A DNA stretch of 64,000 nucleotides from contig NZ_JQGJ02000007.1 in the NCBI RefSeq assembly GCF_000802155.2, positions 62,001 to 126,000 on the forward strand. The letters are read 5' to 3'. The stretch is from Pseudomonas frederiksbergensis. Its GTDB lineage: Bacteria; Pseudomonadota; Gammaproteobacteria; Pseudomonadales; Pseudomonadaceae. Position 1 is the stretch's first letter, and each line of letters starts with the position of its first letter. The notes under the pieces are model-generated. The model made no database searches. It was not told where the DNA came from and saw only the letters and a list, made by a program, of their open reading frames with translations. Below are positions 51,750 to 59,950 of the stretch, piece after piece. The position numbers and the translations under genes were made by a program.

Positions 51750-52964
51750 ATGACTGACAAAACTGACAAAACCAAACTTTTCATCACCATCGCGCTTTGC
51801 TTCCTCGTAGCATTGATGGAAGGCTTGGATCTCCAAGCCCCCGGGATCGCGGCTCACGGCATGTCTGCCGACTACAGCTTGGATAAGCTGGAAATGGGCT
51901 GGGTCTTCAGCGTTGGCGTACTCGGTATGCTCCCAGGCGCTTTCATTGGCGGCCGCCTTGCTGATCGCTATGGCCGGAAGAAAGTACTCATCGTCTCGGT
52001 TGCACTATTCGGCATCTTCTCCCTCGTCACTACGGTTGCCTGGAGCTTCAGCGCGTTGCTGTTCGCCCGGCTCCTCACAGGCGTGGGCCTGGGCGCATCG
52101 TTGCCCAACCTGATCGCACTCGCCTCTGAAGCCGCTGGTGAGCGCATGCGAGGCACGGCAGTGAGCTTGATGTACTGCGGTGTACCGCTGGGGGCCGCAT
52201 TGGCAGCCGCCATTGGGCTGCTGGATTTCGGGGCTGGGTGGAAGCTCGTCTTCTACGTCGGCGGCGTGGTCCCTTTGGTCATCGTTCCCTTGCTGATTCT
52301 CTTCCTGCCCGACGTGTACAAGCAATCAATTGCAGCCACCACGATCGAAGTTCCCTCCACCAAAGCCATCTTGGTTGAAGGCGGTGCACTGAAGAAAACC
52401 CTGCTCCTGTGGGTTAGCTTCTTCTTCACACTGATGGTCACCTACATCCTGATCAACTGGCTGCCAAGCATCCTGATTGGACAGGGATTCAAACCGAGTG
52501 AAGCAAGCGTCGTCGTGCTGGCCATGCAGCTCGGTGCGGCCATGGGTACGTTGATGCTCGGCGTTGCCATGGATCGCCTGCCAATCTGGGCCATGTCGGC
52601 CCTGGTGTATGGGGGCATTTTGATTTCCTTAGCCTGCCTCACCGTGGCGGCCTCACTTCCTACCATGATCGGTGCAGGATTTTTAGCCGGCATCTTCACA
52701 ACGGGTGGCCAGTGCGTGCTTTACGCCCTTGCTCCTCAGTTCTATCCCGCCAATGGCCGGGCTACCGGGACGGGTGCAGCACTCGCAATCGGTCGTATTG
52801 GTGCAATGACCGGTCCACTCGTCGTAGGAAAAATGATGGTCCTGGGGGCCGGTGCGGGTGGTGTGATGTTGGCGTCAGCGCCGGGCATCGTTCTGGCTGC
52901 TATCTCGCTGCTTTATCTCTCGTCGCTGAAAAAACGCCCCGAGCTGAGTGCCTCAGTGGTTTGA
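51750..52964 (+). CDS. mhpT: MFS transporter for hydroxyphenylpropionate, MhpT type
   Basis: A 404-aa, 12-helix major facilitator (aromatic acid:H+ symporter group). CFLVALMEGLDLQAPGIAAH, LPGAFIGGRLADRYGRKKVL and RGTAVSLMYCGVPLGAALAA follow E. coli MhpT closely. The GRLADRYGRKK loop is the family signature. The start is set at 51750 (MTDKTDKTKLF) with CGGAGGGGG upstream. It lies 267 bp downstream of mhpE. Confidence 0.9.
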   Translation: MTDKTDKTKLFITIALCFLVALMEGLDLQAPGIAAHGMSADYSLDKLEMGWVFSVGVLGMLPGAFIGGRLADRYGRKKVLIVSVALFGIFSLVTTVAWSFSALLFARLLTGVGLGASLPNLIALASEAAGERMRGTAVSLMYCGVPLGAALAAAIGLLDFGAGWKLVFYVGGVVPLVIVPLLILFLPDVYKQSIAATTIEVPSTKAILVEGGALKKTLLLWVSFFFTLMVTYILINWLPSILIGQGFKPSEASVVVLAMQLGAAMGTLMLGVAMDRLPIWAMSALVYGGILISLACLTVAASLPTMIGAGFLAGIFTTGGQCVLYALAPQFYPANGRATGTGAALAIGRIGAMTGPLVVGKMMVLGAGAGGVMLASAPGIVLAAISLLYLSSLKKRPELSASVV

Positions 52965-53005
52965 CCGGCATTGCGTCATCACAAAAACAATAAAGAAGAC
53001 ACGAC

Positions 53006-54274
53006 ATGAGCAAATCAAGAAAAATTGCATTCGCAGGGCTGCTGGCTGCGCATGCTGCTTCACCCCAGGCGGCAGGTTTCATAGAAGATTCAAAAGCCAA
53101 GGTAACACTGCGCAACTACTACTTCGATCGCAATTACATCAACCAGACACCGCAAGCTGCAGCGCGAGAGTGGGCCCAGGGTTTCATCGTCAACTTCAAT
53201 TCGGGCTTCACCGAGGGCGTGGTGGGCTTCGGACTGGATGCTCAAGCCATGATGGGGTTTCGCCTTGACTCCTCACCAGATCGTGTCGGCACTGGCCTAT
53301 TGCCGTTCTCTCCCGCCACCCGGAAACCAGCGAAGGACTACTCCGAGCTAGGCCTGACAGCGAAGGTCAAGGTTTCTAAAACTGAGCTTCAGTACGGCAC
53401 CGTGAGCACGTTCTTACCGATCGCTTTCGCAAGTCCGACACGGCTGCTGCCACAAACCTTCCGCGGTACTTACCTGCGCTCGCAAGACATTACCGATCTG
53501 TCGTTGCACGCGGGTTGGTTGGACCGAATCAACCTGCGTGACTCGACTGACTACCAAAAGATGCGCGTTGCAGCTCCAAACGGACGCTTCAACGGAGCAG
53601 CGGAGTCTGATGCGTTCTACTTCCTGGGGGGCGATTACGCGTGGTCGAAAAACCTCACGCTCAAGTACTACTACGCAGAGCTCGAAGACATCTACGACAA
53701 GAACTACCTCGGTTTCGTGGACAACCGAGAGCTGGGTCCAGGGCGGCTCATCTCCGACTTCCGCTTCTATGATTCCAAGGACAACGGATCCGCAAAAGCT
53801 GGGAAGGTAGACAACCGCAATACAGCGTTGATGCTGACCTACCAGCTCGGCGCGCATCGTCTCGGCGCTGGCTACATGCAGCTGACTGGGGATACTGCAA
53901 TGCCCTATCTCTTTGGTACCGAACCGCTGGTGATCACGGAAGGCACCCTAAGCTCGGAGTTCCTGAACCCTAAGGAAAGAAGCTGGCAGGTTAAGTACGA
54001 CTACGACTTTGTCGGCGTTGGTGTCCCCGGCCTGAAGGGCATGTTGCGTTACGTCAGCGGGGACAACATTGATCTTCCGAACCTCGGGGGCAACAAGCTC
54101 AAAGAATCGGAAAAAGACGTCGAGCTTTCATACGTGATTCAAAGTGGCACGTTCAAGGACGTGGCGTTTCGGGTCAGACACGCTTGGTATCGAAATGATT
54201 TCGGGCCTGGAGCTACCCACCGGGATGACAATGAGCTTCGTGTGAACATTGATTACACCTTTGCCCTTTGGTGA
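53006..54274 (+). CDS. OprD-family outer-membrane porin
   Basis: A 422-aa beta-barrel porin of the OprD family, whose members take up small carboxylic and aromatic acids in Pseudomonas. Signal peptide about residues 1-23 (MSKSRKIAFAGLLAAHAAS). Family segments: KVTLRNYYFDRNYIN, QGFIVNFNSGFTEGVVGFGLDAQAM, WQVKYDYDFVGVGVPGLKG, and the terminal strand RVNIDYTFALW with the aromatic end. Starts 41 bp after mhpT; a terminator follows. Confidence 0.9.
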   Translation: MSKSRKIAFAGLLAAHAASPQAAGFIEDSKAKVTLRNYYFDRNYINQTPQAAAREWAQGFIVNFNSGFTEGVVGFGLDAQAMMGFRLDSSPDRVGTGLLPFSPATRKPAKDYSELGLTAKVKVSKTELQYGTVSTFLPIAFASPTRLLPQTFRGTYLRSQDITDLSLHAGWLDRINLRDSTDYQKMRVAAPNGRFNGAAESDAFYFLGGDYAWSKNLTLKYYYAELEDIYDKNYLGFVDNRELGPGRLISDFRFYDSKDNGSAKAGKVDNRNTALMLTYQLGAHRLGAGYMQLTGDTAMPYLFGTEPLVITEGTLSSEFLNPKERSWQVKYDYDFVGVGVPGLKGMLRYVSGDNIDLPNLGGNKLKESEKDVELSYVIQSGTFKDVAFRVRHAWYRNDFGPGATHRDDNELRVNIDYTFALW

Positions 54275-54311
54275 AGCTGACTTAGCTCCACACCCTACGC
54301 GCTACACCTTT

Positions 54312-54341
54312 AGCCACGGACTTACCCTGTGGCTTTTTTTG
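54312..54341 (+). terminator. Intrinsic terminator after the porin gene
   Basis: AGCCAC (54312-54317), GTGGCT (54329-54334), then seven T. Ends the mhpBCDFE-mhpT-porin unit. Confidence 0.85.
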
Positions 54342-54367
54342 GCGTGACGAAAGGCGTTTCCAGACGA

Positions 54368-54396
54368 TTGCGACAACACTTCTTGCATGCTAGCAT
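54368..54396 (+). promoter_or_regulatory. Candidate promoter of the hydroxylase unit
   Basis: TTGCGA (54368-54373), 17-bp spacer, TAGCAT (54391-54396). The -10 falls inside the palindromic operator at 54382-54401, so binding there would block polymerase. Confidence 0.45.
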
Positions 54397-54401
54397 GCAA
54401 G
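54382..54401. promoter_or_regulatory. Operator copy 3, perfect 20-bp palindrome
   Basis: CTTGCATGCTAGCATGCAAG, exactly self-complementary. It shows the full dyad of which the other copies keep mainly the left and central part. Confidence 0.75.
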
Positions 54402-54488
54402 TAAGAATTGAGTGATCTCGCCTGCCAGCTGATGCCGCTGGTTTAGACACTTTGATGGCCTGAAAAAAATACAAGATCAGGAGGTACC

Positions 54489-54539
54489 ATGAATCTCTTC
54501 CCCCTCATTCGCATCGCTCGCCCGAGCCGCGGGTCCTAA
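54489..54539 (+). CDS. Short leader peptide ORF, 16 aa
   Basis: MNLFPLIRIARPSRGS, preceded by a strong AGGAGG 5 bp before the ATG. It shares LIRI-x2-PS with the leader at 43130. It lies between the palindromic operator and the hydroxylase gene, followed by a GCCAGGC/GCCTGGC hairpin. Likely a translated regulatory leader. Confidence 0.5.
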   Translation: MNLFPLIRIARPSRGS

Positions 54540-54576
54540 TAGAGCCTGCCATTTCTAAATTTTTAATGTCTCGAAC

Positions 54577-54610
54577 GCCAGGCTGGTGCTACTTCGTGCT
54601 GCCTGGCTTT
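54577..54610 (+). other. Hairpin between leader ORF and hydroxylase gene
   Basis: GCCAGGC (54577-54583) and GCCTGGC (54601-54607), then TTT. Could be an attenuator or weak terminator. CTTGCGTGCAAG (54635-54646) follows, a second short palindrome echoing the operator arms. Confidence 0.5.
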
Positions 54611-54683
54611 GGGATCTGTCGGACGTGTTCCGGGCTTGCGTGCAAGTTCAGAGCATCAACATGTAATGCCTGGAGAATAAGAA

Positions 54684-56432
54684 ATGACTACCTCCACTAG
54701 CTTCGATACCGACGTACTGGTGATCGGCACTGGCCCTGCTGGTGCAACTACTGCCTTGGCGCTGGCCACCTATGGTGTGCGAGTCAAAATGGTCACCATG
54801 TTCAATTGGCTGGCGAACTCACCGCGAGCCCATATCACGAATCAACGCGCCATGGAGGTCGTGCGTGATCTTGGGTTGGAAGACGAGGTTATGAGAGCGG
54901 CCACACCGTGGGATCAGATGGGCGATACGCTATTCACCACCAGCCTAGCAGGTGAAGAAATCGCTCGTATGCGCACTTGGGGCACTGGCGACAAACGCAA
55001 GGGCGATTACGTCCAAGGCAGCCCATGCACCATGCTGGATCTCATCCAGCCCGAGATGGAGTCGATCCTTCTTAAGCATGCTGCAATGCGCGGTGCCCAG
55101 TTGAGCTTCAACACCGAGTATCTGAGCCATGTCCAAGATGCCGAAGGTGTGACTGCTCGCATGAAAGACGTTTTGACCGGCGTCGAGTACGAAGTCCGGG
55201 CGAAGTACCTGGTGGGAGCTGATGGAGCCAACTCTAAAGTAGCCAAAGAGATCGATCTGCCGATCGTTGGCGAGATGGCCAGAGCTGGAACCGCCTACGT
55301 CATTTTCAACGCAGATCTGAGCAAATACGTAGAACACCGTCCGAGCATCCTTCAGTGGATCGCTACTCCCGAAGCGGGCTTTGGTGAAATCGGGATGGGC
55401 TTGCTGCGCGCCATTCGTCCGTGGGATCAGTGGATTGCGGGCTGGGGCTTCGACATAACCAAAGGTACACCCGATCTATCCCCAGAAGCTGTTTTAGAGA
55501 AGATCCGTCTCTTGGTAGGCGACCCCAAGTTGGAAGTCCAAGTTGAGCGTATGTCGACCTGGTATGTAAACCAGGCACATGCTACCGAATATTCCCGTGG
55601 TCGCGTGTTCTGTGCCGGCGACGCTGTTCACCGTCACCCACCATCAAGCGGCCTGGGCTCCAACACCTGTATGCAGGATGGCTTCAACCTTGCCTGGAAA
55701 CTGGCTTACGTTCTTAAAGGCTTTGCCGATCCGAATCTGCTGGAAAGCTACACCGCAGAGCGTGCCCCCGTGGGCAAGCAGATCGTGGCACGTGCCAACC
55801 AGTCGCGTAAGGACTATGCCCTGCTGAAAGAGTGCTTCAACTTTGGCAATGGCGTGGACACCATCGCCAAGCTGCTTGATCGCATGCGTGACCCCAGCCC
55901 GGCTGGTGTGGAAGTTCGCATGAACCTGCAGAAGGCGCTGGAAATCAAGAGTCGCGAATTCAACGCTCAAGGTGTCGAGCTGAACCAGCGCTACGTGTCC
56001 TCTGCCGTTAAAACTGATCCTAGGGATGGTGTTGAACTCTGGGCTCGTGACAAAGAACTGTACCTGCAGGCTACCACTCGCCCTGGTGCCAAGCTTCCTC
56101 ACGCTTGGCTGGTTAACGAAAACGGCCACCGGATTTCTACACTCGATGTCGTGGGTAAAGGGCAAATGACCCTTATCACGGGCCTTGCCGGCCAGGCATG
56201 GGTGGCTGCTGCAGAAAGCTTGAACCAGCCATTCCTGAAAACCGTTGTCACAGGCGCAAAAGGGACCGCGGACCTCTACTGCGATTGGCAATCGGTTCGT
56301 GAGATTCACGAGGCAGGCGCGCTTCTGGTTCGACCTGATGGCTATGTCGCTTGGCGGCACAGCAACGCTGTTTGGTCGGCCGACGAAGCAGTTTCAGAAC
56401 TGCAGCAGGCTCTCCAAAGCGTCCTCGGTTAA
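54684..56432 (+). CDS. FAD-dependent phenol-type hydroxylase, TfdB/HbpA family
   Basis: A 582-aa flavoprotein aromatic monooxygenase. The Rossmann GxGxxG is in VLVIGTGPAGATTALAL. FNWLANSPRAHITNQRAMEV is the signature of the 2,4-dichlorophenol/2-hydroxybiphenyl hydroxylase group. The second FAD motif is GRVFCAGDAVHRHPP with SSGLGSNTCMQDGFNLAWKLA. A C-terminal thioredoxin-like domain is typical. It inserts OH ortho to a phenolic OH using NAD(P)H and O2. In this island it fills the place of MhpA, which has a different sequence type. It would convert a phenolic substrate to the catechol used by MhpB; the exact substrate is not determined. Confidence 0.85.
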   Translation: MTTSTSFDTDVLVIGTGPAGATTALALATYGVRVKMVTMFNWLANSPRAHITNQRAMEVVRDLGLEDEVMRAATPWDQMGDTLFTTSLAGEEIARMRTWGTGDKRKGDYVQGSPCTMLDLIQPEMESILLKHAAMRGAQLSFNTEYLSHVQDAEGVTARMKDVLTGVEYEVRAKYLVGADGANSKVAKEIDLPIVGEMARAGTAYVIFNADLSKYVEHRPSILQWIATPEAGFGEIGMGLLRAIRPWDQWIAGWGFDITKGTPDLSPEAVLEKIRLLVGDPKLEVQVERMSTWYVNQAHATEYSRGRVFCAGDAVHRHPPSSGLGSNTCMQDGFNLAWKLAYVLKGFADPNLLESYTAERAPVGKQIVARANQSRKDYALLKECFNFGNGVDTIAKLLDRMRDPSPAGVEVRMNLQKALEIKSREFNAQGVELNQRYVSSAVKTDPRDGVELWARDKELYLQATTRPGAKLPHAWLVNENGHRISTLDVVGKGQMTLITGLAGQAWVAAAESLNQPFLKTVVTGAKGTADLYCDWQSVREIHEAGALLVRPDGYVAWRHSNAVWSADEAVSELQQALQSVLG

Positions 56433-56444
56433 GCATTACCTCAG

Positions 56445-56478
56445 AGGCCCGGCTCGATGCCGGGCCTTCTTTTTATTT
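56445..56478 (+). terminator. Intrinsic terminator of the hydroxylase unit
   Basis: AGGCCCGGC, 5-nt loop, GCCGGGCCT, then TCTTTTTATTT. Marks the end of the aromatic island. Confidence 0.9.
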
Positions 56479-56626
56479 GCTCCAACTGCGCTGGAGGCCA
56501 CTCGGCCGCTGCGCTGCAAACACTAGATGTAAAAACCAACCGATAAGAGCCCGTGGGAGAGTGGCGCACATGCTGCTGCGCCTTCCTCCAAGGTCCAAAC
56601 TGCCTCGAGTGCGATGAGGGTGAACT

Positions 56627-58270
56627 ATGGCTAAGGCCGCTGATGTCGTTGTGCAATGCCTGGAAAACGAAGGTGTCGAGTATGTATTCGGCATTCCCGG
56701 TGAGGAGAACCTCGACCTGCTGGAATCCCTGCGCAAGTCGAAGATCAAGCTGGTACTGACCCGTCACGAGCAGTCCGCGGGCTTCATGGCCGCCACCTAT
56801 GGTCGCCTGACCGGCAAGACCGGCGTCAGCCTGTCGACCCTCGGCCCTGGCGCGACCAACTTGGTGACTGCCAGCGCCTACGCCTATCTCGGCGGCATGC
56901 CGATGATGATGATTACCGGCCAGAAGCCGATCAAGAAGTCCAAGCAGGGCCGCTTCCAGATCATCGATGTGTGCGGCATGATGGACCCCATCACCAAGTA
57001 CACCCACCAGTTCGCCTCGGCCGACAACATCCCGGCACGCATGCGCGAAGCCTTCCGTCTGGCTGAAGAAGAGAAACCGGGCGCCGTGCACCTGGAACTG
57101 CCGGAAGACATTGCCGCCGAGCAGACCGACAGCTTGCCAATTCCACCGAGCCTGCACCGCCGTCCGCTGGCCGAGCACGTGGCCATCGAAGCTGCCATCG
57201 AGAAACTGCGCACCGCACGCAGCCCTATCCTGGTGATCGGTGCCGGCGCCAACCGCAAGATGACCGCCAAGGTCCTCAAGCAGCTGGTCGATAAGACCGG
57301 TATCCCGTTCGTCACCACCCAGCTGGGCAAGGGTGTGGTTGACGAGCGTAGCCCGCGCTTCCTGGGTAACGCTGCGTTGTCGTCCGGTGATTTCGTGCAC
57401 CGTGCGATCGAAGCGGCTGACCTCATCGTCAACATCGGCCACGATGTGATCGAGAAGCCGCCGTTCTTCATGGTCCGTGGCGGCACTGAAGTCATCCATA
57501 TCAACTTCCGTTCCGCCGAAGTCGACGCCGTGTACTTCCCGCAGATCGAAGTGATCGGTGACATCGCCAACGCCGTCTGGCAGATCGCTGAAGGTCTGGG
57601 CGACACCTTGCACTGGGACTTCACCCGTCTCATGGCGATTCGTGAAGCCAACGAAGTCCAGATCGCCGAAGGCGCCGACGATGACCGCTTCCCGGTCTAT
57701 CCTCAGCGCCTGGTGGCCGATATCCGTCACGTGCTGCCGTCCGAAGGCATCGTCGCTCTAGACAACGGCATCTACAAGATCTGGTTCGCCCGCAACTACA
57801 AGGCGCACAAGCCCAACACCGTGCTGCTCGACAACGCCCTGGCGACAATGGGCGCCGGCCTGCCGTCAGCCATGGCCGCCCATTTGGTGTACCCGGATCG
57901 CCCGGTGATTTCGGTGTGTGGCGACGGTGGTTTCATGATGAACAGCCAGGAATTGGAAACCGCGGTTCGCCTGAACATGCACATTACCGTGGTAATCCTG
58001 CGTGACGACGGCTACGGCATGATCCGCTGGAAGCAGGCGAACATGGGCTTCACCGATTTCGGTCTCGACTACGGCAATCCGGACTTCGTCAAATATGCCG
58101 AAGCCTATGGTGCCAATGGACACAGGGTGGAAAGCGCGGATGCTTTGCTGCCACTGTTGGATCATTGTATTGCCAACCCCGGCGTTCACGTCATTGACTG
58201 CCCAGTCGACTACAGCGAGAACGACCGCATCCTGAACAGCGAACTGCGCGAGCGAGCGCTGGCGGTCTAA
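56627..58270 (+). CDS. Catabolic acetolactate synthase-type ThDP enzyme
   Basis: A 547-aa thiamine-diphosphate enzyme. The catalytic Glu is in LTRHEQSAGFMAATYGR, and the ThDP motif runs from GDGGFMMNSQELETAVRLN to NMHITVVILRDDGYG. It matches the stand-alone acetolactate synthase of P. putida type; there is no small regulatory subunit gene nearby, unlike biosynthetic IlvBN. It would join two pyruvates to acetolactate. Codons are strongly GC-ended, as in core genes and unlike the island to its left. It could drain pyruvate from the mhp pathway, but no shared operator precedes it. Confidence 0.8.
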   Translation: MAKAADVVVQCLENEGVEYVFGIPGEENLDLLESLRKSKIKLVLTRHEQSAGFMAATYGRLTGKTGVSLSTLGPGATNLVTASAYAYLGGMPMMMITGQKPIKKSKQGRFQIIDVCGMMDPITKYTHQFASADNIPARMREAFRLAEEEKPGAVHLELPEDIAAEQTDSLPIPPSLHRRPLAEHVAIEAAIEKLRTARSPILVIGAGANRKMTAKVLKQLVDKTGIPFVTTQLGKGVVDERSPRFLGNAALSSGDFVHRAIEAADLIVNIGHDVIEKPPFFMVRGGTEVIHINFRSAEVDAVYFPQIEVIGDIANAVWQIAEGLGDTLHWDFTRLMAIREANEVQIAEGADDDRFPVYPQRLVADIRHVLPSEGIVALDNGIYKIWFARNYKAHKPNTVLLDNALATMGAGLPSAMAAHLVYPDRPVISVCGDGGFMMNSQELETAVRLNMHITVVILRDDGYGMIRWKQANMGFTDFGLDYGNPDFVKYAEAYGANGHRVESADALLPLLDHCIANPGVHVIDCPVDYSENDRILNSELRERALAV

Positions 58271-58288
58271 TCAGTGGCAGAAAAGGCG

Positions 58289-58939
58289 CTACTGTTGGCA
58301 GTACTCTGTTGAGGCTTGCGGAACTTGAACCTCCTCGCACAATAAGTGGCGAGGAGGCTCCTTGAGCAACGCCAAGAATGATCTCAGCGCGGCTTTGATG
58401 ACTTGAGGCGGTTGATGCTGGCTGCGTAGGCCCTCATAAAGCAACCCGGTGATCAACCCTTTGAAGACGGCTATCGAAGTGAGAAGGTCCAGAGTCTGCG
58501 GCAATTCACCTTGAATAATCGCATGCCTAAGCACCTGATGAATGTAATGCAGGAATCGATTACTCGCTTGCTCCATGCGGCTATGGATCAGACCCGATTC
58601 GTCCCCCCCCTGATAAATCAAGATTTCCGAGAACCGCTTTGACTGGGGGCTATTAACAGCATCAAGCATGGCGGTCACCACTGCTTCCCAGGAGAGTTCG
58701 ATTCCGTCGTCGGCGGAGAACTCCAATTCAAGTGGATGCTGCCGCGATGTCAGCACCGCCTGAAGTACTTCTTGCTTCCCATTGAAATGCCAATAAACGG
58801 CGCCACGAGTGACGCCTGCCTTTCGGGCTATTTGGTCCAGCGTAGCGTCTGGAACTCCTTGGACAGCGAACACCTCGACAGCCGCGTCGATAATGCGCTG
58901 TCGTGTTTCCTCAGCCTCGGCTACCGTCTTCCTGGCCAT
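58289..58939 (-). CDS. srpR: TetR-family regulator SrpR/TtgW type
   Basis: A 216-aa TetR regulator. The helix-turn-helix is ATLDQIARKAGVTRGAVYWHFNGK. The whole N-terminus MARKTVAEAEETRQRIIDAA and the stretch EILIYQGGDESGLIHSRM are close to P. putida SrpR as remembered. SrpR counteracts the repressor SrpS, while the DOT-T1E counterpart TtgW is degenerate; here the reading frame is complete. It starts 5 bp after srpS and ends 18 bp from the convergent ThDP gene. Confidence 0.88.
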   Translation of the reverse strand: MARKTVAEAEETRQRIIDAAVEVFAVQGVPDATLDQIARKAGVTRGAVYWHFNGKQEVLQAVLTSRQHPLELEFSADDGIELSWEAVVTAMLDAVNSPQSKRFSEILIYQGGDESGLIHSRMEQASNRFLHYIHQVLRHAIIQGELPQTLDLLTSIAVFKGLITGLLYEGLRSQHQPPQVIKAALRSFLALLKEPPRHLLCEEVQVPQASTEYCQQ

Positions 58940-58944
58940 TTTAA

Positions 58945-59724
58945 CTAGGGCGCTTTCTTTGACGCGCGACCGATGGCGCGCTCTATATTCTGCTTGGTCA
59001 ATAGCAGAGCTTTTTTGATCGTGTCCGACTGCTTACTCGCTCTGGAACTCGGCATTACGACTGCGAGGGAGTAATAGCCAAGGTAGGTATCCAAAAGCGT
59101 TGCGAATGAGCAAACGCCATCGATATGTTCATCCAGATCGCTTGCTATGCCGCTCGCCCTGATTTCACTCAGTTGCTTAATCAGCGTCTGTCGTCCGAGC
59201 GTGTTTGGGGTGAACACTGGAAGTTGATCACTGAGTGCTGCTGGGAGTGACTCCTCAGGCAGCGCAGCCAAAAGGACCTTACCTGCGGCGGTCGCAGCGG
59301 CGGGTACATTGATGCCAATCGGAAACACCACACGCAGCTCTCGTTCTGACACGATGCGATCCAGCACGTAGATTTTATCGCCGGCCAGAGAAGCCAGGCA
59401 GACCGACTCTTCAAGCTCCTCCGCCAATGAGCGTAAGTACGGCTTTACCAACGAAAGAATGTCTGATTGTGCCTGGTTGATGAGCTGGCCAAGCGCCGGC
59501 CCAAGGCGGAAGCCTCCACTAGGGCCCAATGCCTCAACCAAAAACTCTTCTTCCAGGGCGTTGATGATTCTCTGGACGGTCGAGCGCGGCAGCCCGACCA
59601 ACTGCGCGATAGCCGCCAAGCTCAAGCCATTCGGATGACTGCCAAGGGCTCGCATGATCGAGGCAGCTCTGGCGATGACTTGAATACCCCCCGCCTTTCC
59701 ACCGACTTCGTCTGATTGGTTCAT
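58945..59724 (-). CDS. srpS: IclR-family repressor SrpS/TtgV type
   Basis: A 259-aa IclR-family regulator. The winged HTH is [26 protein letters not shown] in the N-terminal part. The ligand domain includes [20 protein letters not shown] and [21 protein letters not shown], as in TtgV/SrpS, which bind aromatic solvents and long-chain alcohols and release the pump promoter. Divergent from srpA; forms an operon with srpR. Confidence 0.9.
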   Translation of the reverse strand: MNQSDEVGGKAGGIQVIARAASIMRALGSHPNGLSLAAIAQLVGLPRSTVQRIINALEEEFLVEALGPSGGFRLGPALGQLINQAQSDILSLVKPYLRSLAEELEESVCLASLAGDKIYVLDRIVSERELRVVFPIGINVPAAATAAGKVLLAALPEESLPAALSDQLPVFTPNTLGRQTLIKQLSEIRASGIASDLDEHIDGVCSFATLLDTYLGYYSLAVVMPSSRASKQSDTIKKALLLTKQNIERAIGRASKKAP

Positions 59725-59950
59725 ATTTCTCCTCAGCGTGCACCGCTGCAGTATCTGTTATGGCCGCCACTTTAGAGCTCCATGCCTCGCCTAGCCAGTC
59801 ACACGTTCCGAACATCTATCTCACCAACGTTCGACCGATGGTCGTTACTGCTTGCTTGCGCTCATAGTATCGCATAGTGGTACACTTAACCACATTGTGA
59901 TTCAGCAATTACAAGTCCCCGGCCTAGGGGCGCAGAGATGGAGCAAATCG
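59725..59950. promoter_or_regulatory. Divergent srpS-srpA control region
   Basis: 226 bp with both promoters. GTGGT (59877-59881)/ACCAC (59889-59893) forms an inverted repeat near the expected srpA promoter. By analogy with TtgV/SrpS, the repressor should bind here and control both directions. Confidence 0.55.

Noticed and set aside
54684-56432. Calling the flavoprotein mhpA
   Set aside because: The N-terminal and FAD-region motifs are of the TfdB/HbpA group and differ from MhpA, so only the role, not the name, can be shared.
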